In this document: piece after piece, positions 36,440 through 49,773 of the stretch | Layout of the letters: every line of letters begins with the position of its first letter | How positions within the stretch are numbered: the stretch's first letter is position 1 | Origin: Megalobrama amblycephala | Taxonomy: Eukaryota; Chordata; Actinopteri; Cypriniformes; Xenocyprididae | DNA: 64,000 bases | Assembly (NCBI RefSeq): GCF_018812025.1 | Contig: NC_063054.1 | Coordinates: 24,990,142 to 25,054,141, forward strand | Direction of reading: 5' to 3' | The notes under the pieces: generated by a model | What the model saw: only the letters and a program-made list of their open reading frames with translations | The model's database searches: none | Told to the model about the DNA's origin: nothing | Made by a program: the position numbers and the translations under genes

Positions 36440-38230
36440 AAAGTGAAATACAGCTGCAAGCAGCAATAATTAGAGTGCAAGCATGTCTGGACAACATGAC
36501 CAACACAAATAATGTTGAAAGAATCCTCTGGATGTTGTACAGTTTTTGTGGCAAATTTTTACTTTATTGATTGCATTTGCAAAGCCTTGAAGTACTGGAG
36601 CTCAATTCCATCAGAAATTGAAGTTATGTGTGTCGAGTGAAATTTTGCAATATGTTGAACACTGAACACATGCAGGTAAATTAGTCACTTCAGATAAGAA
36701 AGTGCTATTGACTCTAAAATGTTATACAAAAATTCAGGTAAAGCATTCCTAACTATGTTTAAGCTTTTTCAGGCTATAGTTCATCTAGTGATTCAATCAT
36801 AAACCATCACCATCTATGCACACCCATTCTTCTCCAAATGAAATGTATTTATGGTAATAACAGCATTGATACAGCAATACATCTGATTAGGGCTGCCACT
36901 AATGACTATTTTGACGATTAATCGCGTAATCAGATTTTTTTTTTGTGTGTGTGGTAATGTAGACCATAACCATTAAAATGACTTAAAATACATAGGTGTA
37001 ATAACAATTAGGCAATAATAATTTGTTCAAATAATGTATCAAAAGGACGTTATCATAGGGTTTTATTGAACAACACTGTTAACTCTCAAGCATAATTGGT
37101 CCTTCGTGGACAAATTTGGACACAAAGTTCTCTGGCATGATCCCAAATGTTTTTTTAAATAAATGTCATATCACCATCTTTGATAAAATAAAAACTATAA
37201 ATTTATGCAATTTTTGGGGTATTTTTGAATTACCTTTAAAAAAAATACCAGATTTTTATGTAAAATATGCTTATTTTATGTTATATTTAATATTTCTTTT
37301 ACATTCTAATAATTTCAGACAGCCAAAATCTAAAAATTTGGTGACTTTGGTGACCATATGAAAATATAAAAATAGCAAAAATATCAATAACCTGTATGCT
37401 GTAGGTAGCATCAACAGATCTTGCAGTAGGACTTTGATTTGACTTTAATGTTCAAATGTTCAAGATATCAAGAATCCTTTTACAGGTGTGCATTTGCTGT
37501 CTTGACATTATTCTGACGAAGACTGAAGCAAATTGGGTAAAAATAAGAGGGTGATTTCAAAGCATTTTGAAAGTGACACTTCCTGTTGCCAGTTGGTGGT
37601 GCTATGACTTTGACTCACAATAGTCACTTCCATGTGATCGGCCTCCCTCAATGAACACACAGATGAAGTTCATCCAAATCGGTCAATATATGCAGAAGTT
37701 ATAACACACTTCCTTTTTCCCTTTTCTTGCCATAAATTCGTTTCAACACCACAGCCAAACAGTTCAAGATATCAAAAATCTGCTCGCAATTTAGCATCCT
37801 CAATGTCTTGACTTCTGCTGACCGAGTGTGGTGGTGATCGGATGAATTCCCTAAGAGTATATCAAATTCCAGAGCATGTGTTTCTCAAACAACCCTAAAT
37901 AGCCGACTTCCTGTTTGGCTGGCATATGACTTTTTTCTTTAAAAGTTGTTTGGCCCGATGAGATCTATAACTGTATGAAGTTTGGTTACTGTAGGTGAAA
38001 ATGGGTGCATTACAGAGCCCCTCAAATACAAGCATATAAAAGGCTGTGCCACGGAGCCCCCCATGACAACTTGAGCCTGGCCCTGATGGCAGACGATTCC
38101 TACATGTGTGCAAAGTTTCAAGAGTTTGAGCATGTTAAGGGACCCAAAAGTGCCCGAAAGTTAGAAAAAAAAAATTACCCAAGGAAAACGATAGGGCCTT
38201 CGCTGTTTCAGGGCTTGGGCCCTAACTAAC
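36440..38230. repeat. Dispersed teleost-type repeat, unclassified
   Basis: Opens AAATACAGCTGCAAGCAGCA and closes with GGGCCTTCGCTG...GGGCTTGGGCCCTAA. The interior holds blocks such as CACTTCCTGTTGCCAGTTGG and repeated ATCNGATC-like motifs. No TIR, poly-A tail or open frame was seen. An unrelated hAT-like scrap lies near 36890-36945. Confidence 0.4.
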
Positions 38231-40880
38231 ATGTCTTAAATATCCTTATTTCTTCCTCCTAATTACATATCAGTATCACTGAAGTGATATGTTAAAATGC
38301 TCGTTTGTTGATATTTGTGAATATATTTTATCCATAGTTGTGTGTGTTCATGATAGTTGTTGGGTATATCTCTCTTATGATAAGGAAGACATGGGGAGTT
38401 AATCTTTAAAGATTAGACAGTAATGAGCTATTTTGGAACCAAAGACATTTATTCATAAATCTCTCTGAATATGTGATGTGTCCCAATGCAGTCCTGTGTT
38501 TAGTGACTGTACTGAGTGCAGTTTTCACTTCATTCTTAAATTTGACCCAATTATCCCATACAATTTACAAATGGCTTATTGTTTTGTCACATGTTGAACC
38601 ATTTGTCCTAGTGATACAGCAGAGTGCCCAAACTCTTTTGTCTTTGTCTCCACTCCCATTTTAATGTTCATTCATCTCTATAATGAGTGTGCTTTTGGTC
38701 TGTTGTGTTGTGGGTTGTTGTGCTTGATCCTCTTCCTTTTCCCATGATCTCCCCTCTTCCTCTTTTCCTCTTCTCTCCAACCTTTCCACAATTTTCTATA
38801 CACATTTTTTTTTTTTGAGTCTTTCTTGAGCCAAATATGAGGTGTGAGCAACTCCTGAGTTTAGTTTAGTCTCTATCTCATACCTCATAATTTCCCTTTC
38901 TGCTATTTATGATCGCTGGATATCCTAAAATTAGGTATTAAGTGAAACAATTTGTGTAGTTGTGGTTCTGTTCACTGGTTCACCAAAAATGCAGTTTTGA
39001 AGATTTAAATATTAGTTCACACTAAAATGGAAAAAAAAAGTCATCAATAACTCACTCAAGACTTTCATTCATCTTCTCAACACAAATGAAGATGTTTGAA
39101 ATATAATATGAGAGATTTCTATTCAACCAAACTAATCCATATGAATCGAGTGGTTTGGTGCAAAGTTTCTGAAGAAACTGGATCGTTTTATATGATGAAC
39201 AGATTATGAATTTAGACTTTTATTCACATATAATCTCTTGTGTGGACTTCAGCACGTTCTGACCTTGTAAGTGCTCATACTGGTAATCATATTCTTTATT
39301 CACACATAGCATCATACTGGCAATTTACTAGTAATGTTACATCTTCTCAAACTGGAAAATTGTCAGAACTGATTTAGTTAGGCTAATTTTAGCTTAACCA
39401 AACTTGTAAAAGGACACTGTCAGTTTGGATAAATAACTGCATGATTTAAGATAGCAAAGCTTGTGGATAGAGTATGTAATGAAATGTTCCACAAAACTAG
39501 AGTTAAGTCTGTGTGGAGAGAACTGAATCACAACTGAATCTGAGTCTTGAACAATTTTCATGCTCTCTTTTCTGTACACTGACAGTTCATAAAGTGACCA
39601 TGTCTGTAAAGCTCCAAAAAGCTTCATATAAGTAGTCCATAAAACCTGTGCACTACAATACTACCTGTGCACTCTTCTAAAGCCTTACAATAGTTTTGTT
39701 TATAGTTTTGACGTGGACATGTTTATTTCTTTTATATAACAACATCATTTGCCAGAGATTGGGTGGTTTAGGTTCAAAGGTGCACACACATTGGTCTGGC
39801 TTTTGTCTATGTTAATATTTAGCTAGTCAAGAATCACTGTGTGTATACCTGTGCTTGACCATATTTTGGGGACAAATTTGTACTTAGAAGTGAGCTAAAC
39901 TAACTACAAAAAAAGTGGAATTTCTGTTTGGCTTAGTATGTAGGTTAGGGTTAGATTAGTATAGCTGTATAAAAACAATAGAAGTCTATGAAATGTCCCC
40001 GTTTAGATAGCCGTGTGTGAAGTCTCATCCACCCCATCTGTGGGATGTAAATAGAGCACATACATGAACTTCAGTTAATGTAGTGTTGATGGTAACCATA
40101 GTTCAGGATTTTTATAGCTGATACGATTACCAATTTCTTGATCGGCCTTCTTCATGACATTATATTATTTGAGCTTGTGAAGTTTTTGAGCTTTTCTTTA
40201 AGCTTCAGGAACCCTGTCATAACAGGTTATACTGTATGTAAACTCTCTGCTCACAGCCTTAGTTAACTGAATACCATAGATCTATAGTTTTTGTTGACAA
40301 AAATAGCGTAGGCTTAATAAACACTAGCATGCTTACACAAAACATTATCTGTATAAGGATACATTTGTATTTAATTTACCAGTTTATTAATCCAAATATT
40401 AATAACATTTAATGAATTGATTCAATCTAAAAAACTGCTGTCACCACACCAAAAACTATTAATCAAGTCTTAAAGTTAGATATTTTTAGGGTTTAGGAAA
40501 GTGGGACATCAATGTTAAATTGGACTGAGGATTTGTTTGAAGGACTTGAGTGTATATATTTCCCTAGGGGCCTGTCGGGCAAGTGTGTGCATGTTTTTAG
40601 CCAGAGGAACAAATAATTTGTGTTTGAGTGACTCTTAGTATTAGATGACTGGGCTCTTCTCTTTTCCATTCATTGTGTTCTTTTTCTCGTTAGAGTGAAG
40701 ATGAAAACCAATTTGGAATACAAGAGATAGTTTCCACTCTGAGACCCACCATTTCAAGATATTTTCTCATTAAATATCTTGTTTCACTTTTGAATGTGTC
40801 ACTTTAGGAAGTAAAATGTGTTGCAAGCACCATTTCATGTTGACTTTTAAGGAATGTTTAGCTGACAGGAAGGGATATTA

Positions 40881-43570
40881 GGTCATTCCGTGTCAACTCA
40901 ACTAGAGTTCCCCGGCTCAAATTTTTGATTTATTAATATTTTTCCTGTAGAAAGACAAACATAAATAGTGATGAAAGCCAAAATATTAAATGTCACAGAT
41001 GTATATTTACTGAGTAATCCACTATTTTGTAAAGGGGGGTCAAAATGACAATTTTCACCTGAGATTTGAAGCCAAATTAGAGGGGTGTAAAAATGACACA
41101 AGAAAGATGGCAGCATCATTATTTTATTTTTACACAGAGATTGGTAGGTGTATTAGTAAAATCTGTTGACTTTAGCAATCTTTATTTCATTATATGCCAA
41201 CAGTGACAGTTCAAAAATGGCAAAAAGCACTTAACTCAAGAAGTATTAAAGATATCTTAATATCTTTTAGATTCTGGTTCTTAAACTTTCCTTATGATAT
41301 CTTCATTCGATGAATATAATAGGGAATTTTTTTTTTTTACTCTATTCAATCATTTGTAAGTGTGAACTCATGAAAACCATTGCCACAGGTAATCAGACAA
41401 TATTTATTTATTTGTTAAAGTTTTTTGCCGTCTCATTGTAGATTTAAATCTATTCAAATCAAATTCTAATCAAATTGTATTGCATTTATGAAGAAAAGAT
41501 TCAGCACCCAAGGCTCTATCGCTATTCCCTCAATGGTGTACAGTGTCTTTGGGTAGATTAGGACTGTTTGTGATTTGGTCTTAGTGACTTAGGAGTCCTC
41601 TTGACTCCTTCTAACATTTCACAGACTTAGGAGCTAGTTTTAGCGCTAAAATGCTTTGTGAAATACTCTTAGAGCAAAAATTTAGGACTCCTAAAATTAG
41701 GACTGACACGCCCATTATTTTTAAGAATTTCTCCTAAATCGGCAAGTTAGGAACTACTTTTAGCCTTAAGATGTTTTGTGATTACGGCCCCTGGACTATA
41801 TATATAATGAAATACAGTTACTCAAATTTTGTATTTTAAATACGTAACTAACTTACATGTATTTCACTACTCCTGCCCAATTAGGTATGAATAATAAAAG
41901 GTAAGATCAGAGGTTTTATTAAGCTATATTGTGACAGAAAAATTCTGTTTCTATGGGGTTCAGGGATTTTCTCCTGAAGTGTGGACCATTTTTTAAAACA
42001 TTTTGCTTAAAATATGTATCTACTAAAAAATAGCAATTTTAAAGTTTAAGTTGTCTTTCCTTGCCAGCTAACAATAATTTTCCTAACATGATTCTTGTTG
42101 AAATACAAAACTATAACTTATTATTGGCCAGCTCCTGCGTCAGCTTCACACGCATGTGTCCTGATGCTCACGTGAACAGCGTCGGCCAATACTGAGCTGG
42201 CATTCTGACGTTGAACCTGGAAGCGCTGAATGTAAACAGTGTAGGAGAATGACAAAGAAGAGAAGATGTTGTTGAATAAAGTCGTTTTTTTTTTTGTTTT
42301 GTTTTTTGCGCACAAAAATTATTCTTGACGCTTCATAACATTAAGGTTGAACCACTGCAGTCACTTGACTTTTAACAATGTCTTAAGTACCTTTCTGGAC
42401 CTTTAAAGTGGTGGTTAAATTGCTGTCTATGGGCGAGTCATATACCTCTCAGATCTCTGAAGATGAACGAATGTCTTTTGCGTTTGGAACGACATGAGGG
42501 TGAATAATTAATGACAGAAATTTTCATTTTTGGGTGAACTAACCCTTTAACCATTTTCAGTGGATTTTTGGTACTCAATTCTTTTGATAGAGGGAAACAA
42601 GATACATTTCTAGTTCAAACATTTATTCTTCAGACATTCATCTTTAAATGAAATAAGTATCAGCTGTGTGCAAAGTGAACCACATTTGGTTTTTGATCAC
42701 TGAAAATGGGTAAAATTCAACAATTTGAATATGGAGCTGCTTTGAGGTCCCCATATCTATGGGACTGAACTATATAGGGCCTTAAAAATTAAGATTTCTA
42801 AAGGAAATTGTTAAGAATGAGAATATAGAAGGATATTAAAATATCTTATTTTTATTTTTATTTTTTATTTTTAGAGTTACAGGCATGCAAACTTTGGAAA
42901 AAGAATATTTATGGCACTCAGACAGGTATGTTCTATGCCATTGAGTTGATCGAAAAACACGATTAATTTCTAGTTTCAACATTATTTGTTCTTCACATAT
43001 TCCTCTTTAAATGAAAAAAAGTATTAGCTGTATGCAAAGTGACCCACATTTGGTTTTTGACCACTGAAAATGAGGACAATTTACCAGTTTACTCATGGAG
43101 CTGCATTAAGATCTCCATATCTCTGGGACTGAACCATCAAGGGCCTTTCAAATGAAGATATCAAAAGGAAGGTTTTAGAAAGAGAACCAAAAGGATACTA
43201 AAATATCTTTAATACTTCTTGAGTTACAGGCATGTAAAAAGGTAAAAAACACAAGAAGTGCCCATCTTCGAACTGTCACTATTAGCATATAATGCAACAA
43301 AAATGGCTAAAGTTAACAGATTTTACTAATATACCTACCAATCTCTGTGTAAAAATGAAATAATGCTGTCATCTTTTTAAAGTCATTTTTTACACCTCAG
43401 TAAATTGGCTCCAAAATAGAAGATTACTCAGTAAATATACATCTGTGACATTTAATATTTTGGCTTTCATCACTATTTATGTTTGTCTTTCTATAGAAAA
43501 AAATATTAACAAAATCAAAAATTTAAGCCAGGAAAGTTTCCAAAATTTGGTGATTTGACACAGAATGACC
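40881..43570. mobile_element. Large foldback element (GGTCATTCCGTGTC ends) with internal repeats
   Basis: GGTCATTCCGTGTCAA at the left is the inverse of TTGACACAGAATGACC at the right. The arms match over several hundred bases. Two diverged copies of a roughly 350-base unit lie inside (about 42570-42880 and 42935-43215). A GTTAGTTCACCC-type fragment (42117-42549) is inserted. No open frame. Confidence 0.6.
42117..42549. mobile_element. Fragment of a GGGTTAGTTCACCC foldback element
   Basis: The right end TTTTTGGGTGAACTAACCC and the internal blocks GTTGAACCACTG and GAACGACATGAGGGTGA match the elements at 12857-13634 and 49559-50940. Confidence 0.55.
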
Positions 43571-44258
43571 CTATTATACCTCAAATTCTCTCTGAAGAGT
43601 CTAGCCGATATTTCCTCAAGATATAATACAAAATATTTTCCTTTTCTCAGGTCAGGACATGTTATGTTTACAGAACTCTTTCCTGAGTCAGAGCATTACT
43701 GTGCTGAAAGTATCCTCATGGACTGTTCATTCACGGCCATTTTAGTTGCACATTGAAAAGCCTTCAGAGACTTATTTATGCAACCTTTCATAGAGGCTGC
43801 TGTGCCACTATTTGAATGAGGTACTGCAGACCTGTTATTGTGGCATCATATTTTTTTTATACCCACCTGCCTCTAAATATCAAATGTTTGTTTAATGGGT
43901 CAGAGCAGTTAAAACTGCTCCATACATTTCCAGTCTTTGAAGCAATGATTAAACTGTGATTGTGTTCACCTATGATGCATCTTTAGTTAAAGCAATGGTT
44001 ACAGTTCACAAAGTCCCTGCCCAGAAGTTCCCTTTTTGTAGCTAAATATATTTAAGCAAATGCTGCTTTTCTTTGCTACATGTTATGTTGGAATTAGTTA
44101 TATAAATGGTGTTTACTAATCTAAAGTCCCTATCACTCAAAGATTCTAGAAAAAAAATCTGTAAAACTCATTCTGATAACTATTCAGAATTGCAAGATTT
44201 TAGTGCTCTTTAGTTTATATCACTCGTATACAAAGAGGATTGTGGGTTAAATATAAAT

Positions 44259-45128
44259 GGGTCATTCCGTGTCAAATCAACCAGAGGTCCCCAGCTCAAA
44301 TTTTTGATTTTGTTAATGTTTTTTTCTGTTGAAAGACAAACATAAATAGTGATGAAAGCCAAAATATTAAATGTCACAGATGTATTTTTAGGCATGCAAA
44401 CTTTGAAAAAAAAGAGTATTTATGGCATGCAGGTATGTTCTATGCAATTGAGATGATAGAAAAAATGAGATACATTTCTAGTTTCAACATTATTTGTTCA
44501 TTAGATATTCCTCTATAGATATTTCTTCTTTTAGATACAAAGTATCAGCTCTATACAAAGTGACCCACATTTGGTTTTTGACCACTGAATGTTTATTTTA
44601 CCAGTTTACTCATGGAGCCGCGTTAAGATCTCCATATCTCCATATCTCTGGGAATGAACCATCGAGAGCCTTTAAAATGAAGATACCAAAAGGAAAGTTT
44701 AAGAACCAGAATCTAAAAGAATATTAAGATATCTTTAATCCTTTTTGAGTTACCAGGCATGCAAACTTGAGGCGAAAAACAGAAGAAGTGCTTTTTACCA
44801 TTTTGAACTGTCACTGTTGGCATATAATGAAATAAAGATTGCTAAAGTCAACAGATTTTACTAATGGACCTACCAATCTCTGTGTACAAATAAAATAATG
44901 ATGCTGCCATCTTTTTAAAATCATTTTTACACCCATGTAAACTCCAAATCTCAGGTGAAAATTGTCATTTTGACCCCCCTCTACGAAATAGTGGATTACT
45001 CATTAAATATACATATGTGACATTTAATATTTTGGCTTTCATCACTATTTATGTTTGTCTTTCAACAGAAAAAATATTAATAAATCAAAAATTTGAGCCG
45101 GGGACCTCTGGTTGATTTGACACGGATT
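44259..45128. mobile_element. Second copy of the GGTCATTCCGTGTC foldback family
   Basis: Left end GGGTCATTCCGTGTCAAATC and right arm GGGGACCTCTGGTTGATTTG are inverted. It contains one copy of the roughly 350-base internal unit (about 44450-44745). The last few right-end bases differ from the left. Confidence 0.6.
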
Positions 45129-45475
45129 TGACACCGCCATTACTTTGTCCCAAATATGGTCATAAATATGGCATATAAGCGAAAAAGTCATTTGACTGAA
45201 ACGGATAAATATTAATCAATGATGACCTTTTCTAAAAAAAAATTAGGTCAAATGGAACATTTTTAGGGCATTTATTAATCTTCTTTTATGGTTTTTCTTA
45301 TGGACAAGTGAATGTAGAAGTAAATGTACACAAGTAAACCAATGATTGTTTTAAGAGTGAACAATTTAAGTTTGTTGTAAACAGCCAGCTTTTTCTCATA
45401 AATTATAAAATCTAAAGTAAATAATACCATTCTATCATTTGTTGCATGATTTCTTTGATAAGTGACATAAAATAG

Positions 45476-45901
45476 TTGCCTGGAAAATCCAGCCTCACCA
45501 CTGTACCAGCGGATGAGTCTGGTTGGCCATTGAATCAGTTCGATTTCTAGGGCGGAGCAAATCTGAGCAAACAGGAAGCGGAGTAAACCAATCAGAGAAG
45601 GGCTGATATGACGTTAGCAAAGCGACGAGAGTCAACAGCGAAAAGTAAATAATTAATGTGTTTTTGGTCATTTAAAACTGAATTCACGGCTGAATAGAAC
45701 AAACTCTCGGGTCTCCCGTGCGCAATCTTTGTTGATATTGAAGGGACTTTCACCGCACTAGAGTGACGCTGTTTGCGTAACTGAAATAAACGAATCTGAT
45801 TGTACGGTACGGTTTGGAGTTGACTCGAATCGCGACGGAGGCCGGACTGACCAGACTGATATATCTTGTAGAAGATATATCAGTCTGGCCTTGCCAGGCA
45901 A
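45476..45901. mobile_element. TIR element with 9-bp direct flanks
   Basis: TTGCCTGG and CCAGGCAA form the ends. ATAAAATAG flanks both sides exactly (45467-45475 and 45902-45910). A 36-base palindrome lies near the right end (45852-45887). GC-richer than its surroundings. Confidence 0.7.
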
Positions 45902-46284
45902 ATAAAATAGACCTATAAAATGTAACTAATTTTATTAAATTTTATTATGCTTTATCTTCTAAGTGCTTTGTCATTTACACTAGGCAAGTTATAGATCTGT
46001 TTATGATTAGATATACATGCTCGCCAGATAAATTGTACTGTTTCTTTTGTATTTCTGCAGTTCACTTATTCACTATATAGTGAACGTCACAAAAATGAGT
46101 GGTCAGATTAATTTTGATTGGTCATCTTAAAAGATCTGCCTTAACGATCTGTTGATCAAACTGGACAAATATGGAGTTTTAATATTTATAATTTTTTCAG
46201 CATTATTCAACAAAATCTATATAACTGGTCAGTCTGCATGGTCTTTTTATCTGGTTTTTCTTGAATCTTATGTTCTCTTAAAAC

Positions 46285-46603
46285 TGCATGACTAACCAAA
46301 ATTAAATCGAAATCACGATTTGGCTTAGTGCGATTTATGATATCGCAAAGGCTGTGATTTTAATTAAATATATGCACATTGCGTTTTATTTTTAAACACA
46401 GTTCTTACCTTTATTTTTCTCAGAGTGTTCACTTTGTCCTCACAATGAAAATGATGCAAATAACATTTATAGATTAATATTGTTAAAATTTATTCAGTAA
46501 ATGCTGTTTTATTTGAGGTTAAATGTGTTCTTATTGTTGGGCCTGAGATGAACAATAAGAGGTCAAAGGAGGTGTTTCTTCTTTTTCAAATTTAAGATTT
46601 TAA

Positions 46604-46641
<38 letters not shown>

Positions 46642-48513
46642 TTTCATTTAAGTTCATAATTTACATCTCCATTTTCATTTGTTCATAATTTGCATCTGCA
46701 TTCCATGCTGACCACAATATATCTGGATTACATACAGCACTACAAACAGTGAACTAGATCTTATTTTGGCTCAAGAAGATTCTTAAATATTTTCATTTAA
46801 TGTGGTTGTCAACTGTTATTTATTTATTCTGCATCTTTGTCTTTTTAATTTATTATTTTACAGAATGTTCCTTAAAATACAAAGAAAATTTTTTTATCAC
46901 TTTGCATTTGATTTATTAATCTCCTGATTTTAAAATTCTTATTAATACTTAATCACTGTTAGCACTACATTCTAGTAAAATACCTTCTTTTGACAGGCCA
47001 TTTCAAACATGAATGTTTTGATGCGACTTTTACAGGCACTGTCATTAACACATTACCCAAAATAACTCAAGAACTCAGCCCCACATAAATGAAAATGTGA
47101 CAGTAACAAATGTGTGCATTTGTTGTGCAAACAAATCATTTTTGTGTCCTCTGTTTTCTTTTATATTTCGAGTGGATATATATAATATGTGGATTTATTC
47201 GTGTCAGTTGCCCTGCTCATACCGGGGAAAATTATTTATAAAATGCCTCGTTGTCTCTGCAAATTACTGTATATAGGGATTGGAGGAAGTAGTTTTACAC
47301 CAGAAAGCAACACAACTCAGTTCCGTTTAAATTTGACTAGCCTAAGTATTTTAATAATTAATTAAATTAAAATTATTTTAATTAAAATTATTGTAAATTG
47401 AGAAATTCAAACTGAACTTTTCACAAGGCACCATATTTTAACTTATCAAAATTTTTTTAAGCTTATGACTTGGTTCGGCCTTCAGTGCCCCATCGGAGTA
47501 AGAGCCCACTCTACCAGAGGCATGGCCTCTTCCTGGTCGTGGTCCGGCGGTGTATCTATTGATGACATTTGTGTGGCGGCAGGCTGGTCCTCTCTGTCCA
47601 CCTTTGCCAAATTCTACAGTCTAGATGTAAGCGAGCCGCTTGTATAGGCCGATTCCCCACCCATTCAGTGGTAGGGGGCACCCATTGGTTCATGCACTTA
47701 CGCTGCATCACCATAGGTTCATGCAGTTATAACTCACCAGCCAACCAGCTCGTACAGAACTCTGCTCGGCTTCTGGCTTGTGCAGTTGCACTGCGTTGTT
47801 ACATTTTAGCTTCAAAATCAAAGTATTCCCCATAGCGTCTTAAACGCAATACTTGTTCCTGTTATCTCAGGGAAACAAGGATACGTTAGTAAATAAAATA
47901 ATTTAAAATAAATAGAAAATAAACACACGTACATGTAGCTAACATACATGTGTGCCTCGCTGATGACATTTACTGTCAATAATTCACCACAACAATCCCT
48001 TACGGGGATTACGTTATTCGTTCTAATGTCAGGGGAATGTTCTTAGAACTCTAATCAAAGTATCATGCCTTCTGTTCTCTTTTTTTTTAAAGAATGTCAA
48101 AATATGCGCTTGAACCATTTTTCTGATCCTTTTGAACAAGTGCGAAAAATAACGAAAGCTTGCTTAATCAGAACTCTGGCATGATTACAATACTGAGTTC
48201 TGATTGATCAATCGCTGTTATTTATAGTTTAGTTATCATTCCGAGAATTTAAAAGTTTTGTTCACATAAGTTTTACATCATAATTTATACTGTTAATCTA
48301 AAGGGGATTAAGGGTGGATGGTGGCTTTACAGAGGGGATGCTTTTTGTCATTTTTTCCAACAAGGGGGATGCCATCCCCCCCGCATCCCCCCTCAAATCA
48401 AGCTCTGTGTGTGGTTGAAAAGACATGACAAAGCGTTGTCTTTTAGAAATAATATCGCGTGGGTTTTTGAATCAAGATTACGATGTTTTTAACGATTAAT
48501 CGTGCAGCTCTAC
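46285..48513. mobile_element. Decayed hAT-like element (GAGCTGCACGATTAATCG end)
   Basis: The right end AACGATTAATCGTGCAGCTCTA is clear. The left end near 46285 is degenerate (GCATGACTAACCAAAATTAAATCG). It contains the YR retroelement fragment at 47461-47880. Confidence 0.4.
47461..47880 (+). pseudogene. Tyrosine recombinase tail of a DIRS/Ngaro-type retrotransposon
   Basis: The frame V-R-A-H-S-T-R-G-M-A-S-S-W ... I-D-D-I-C-V-A-A-G-W-S-S ... F-A-K-F-Y-S-L-D-V shows the H-x-x-R box and the C-terminal Tyr of phage-type integrases, with the A-x-G-W spacing of fish YR retrotransposons. A stop follows at 47645-47647, then apparent 3' terminal sequence to about 47880. Only the last recombinase segment is present. 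Confidence 0.7.
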
Positions 48514-48919
48514 ACACACCCACCTACTATTATAGTAAAGAACGCAATTTTCATGTGCAATTGACAGATAAACTACATGCTTCTATTTCAGTGTTGTTAA
48601 CTTCTGGATATTTTCAGCAGTTTGCTTCATACATTCAGTTTAACAGCATAGATGGCAAGAACATTTGGGCCATATGTGGCTGTTAGCTGGCACATCTGGC
48701 CTAGATATGGCATGGCTGAGCACATGTGGGCCAAAGGTTCGTCATATATGTTTTACCATGGCTTTAGAATTGGAGGGAATTTTCTTTTGCCTCACTATTT
48801 GTATTGAGGTATATGGCCCAGATGACCACACACAACTGCAGATCATATGTAGTTATGGCACACCATGGAATATTTTAACTTATGCTTAACATTTGGCTCA
48901 TACTTGGAAAAACACGTAA

Positions 48920-49124
48920 CCTGTGCGGCAGGTCTGTGGCAGTCCACATCTCAAGCCTATTCAACAACGCTATTGGTTGCTTTGCATCTTTGCAACTCCT
49001 ATTGGATTGCTAAACATGTGACTGGCAACTATTTAAATGCAGATATTTCTGTTATTTCAGTTATTTCCCTCTCTACTCTCATTTTATCAAATTTCTTTGC
49101 CCAAATAAGCTAGACTTAGCTTCA
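48920..49124 (+). promoter_or_regulatory. Promoter-like segment with following splice donor
   Basis: Two ATTGG (inverted CCAAT) boxes near 48973 and 49001, a TATA-like CTATTTAAATG near 49029 and a CAG/gtaagc donor at 49124 follow each other at promoter-like distances. It could be a retroelement LTR or an alternative promoter. Confidence 0.2.
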
Positions 49125-49773
49125 GGTAAGCTGTTTTGGTGTTTAAAATGTTAGTATTAATATTTATTAACAGGCTATTTTTTAGAAATATAATACTTGA
49201 GTACTCATTTTAAATGACAAGGAAACCAATTTAGTTAATGTTTTCTTCATGCTACTGTATGTCTTGTGTGGTAGAAACAAAAGTTTGGCTAACACTTGTA
49301 TGGGGAACAATCCTCACTTTTAACTGCTTATTAGCTTGCATATTGGCTATTTATCAGTACTTACAAAGCACATATTAATGCCTTGTTCTGCATGACCATA
49401 CTCTACATTCCTTAATCATACCTGATACATAAACTTAAACGATACAGCAACTAATAAGCAGTGAATTAGCAGTTTATTGAAGTTGCTGAAATTATTTGTA
49501 ATGTTTATTTACAATCATTTGTAATGGGCCTTTGTGCTTGTTTTAAAATATTGATTGAAAGGGTTAGTTCACCCAAAAATGAAAATTCTAAAATCATTAA
49601 TTACTCACCCTCATGTCGTTCCACACCCGTAAGACCTTCATCTTCGGGACACAAATTAAGATATTTTTTGATGAAATCTGAGAGGTATATGACTCGTCCA
49701 TAGAGAGCAATATAATCACTTTCAAGGTCCAGAAAGGTACTAAAGACATCGTTAAAATAGTTGACGTGACTAC

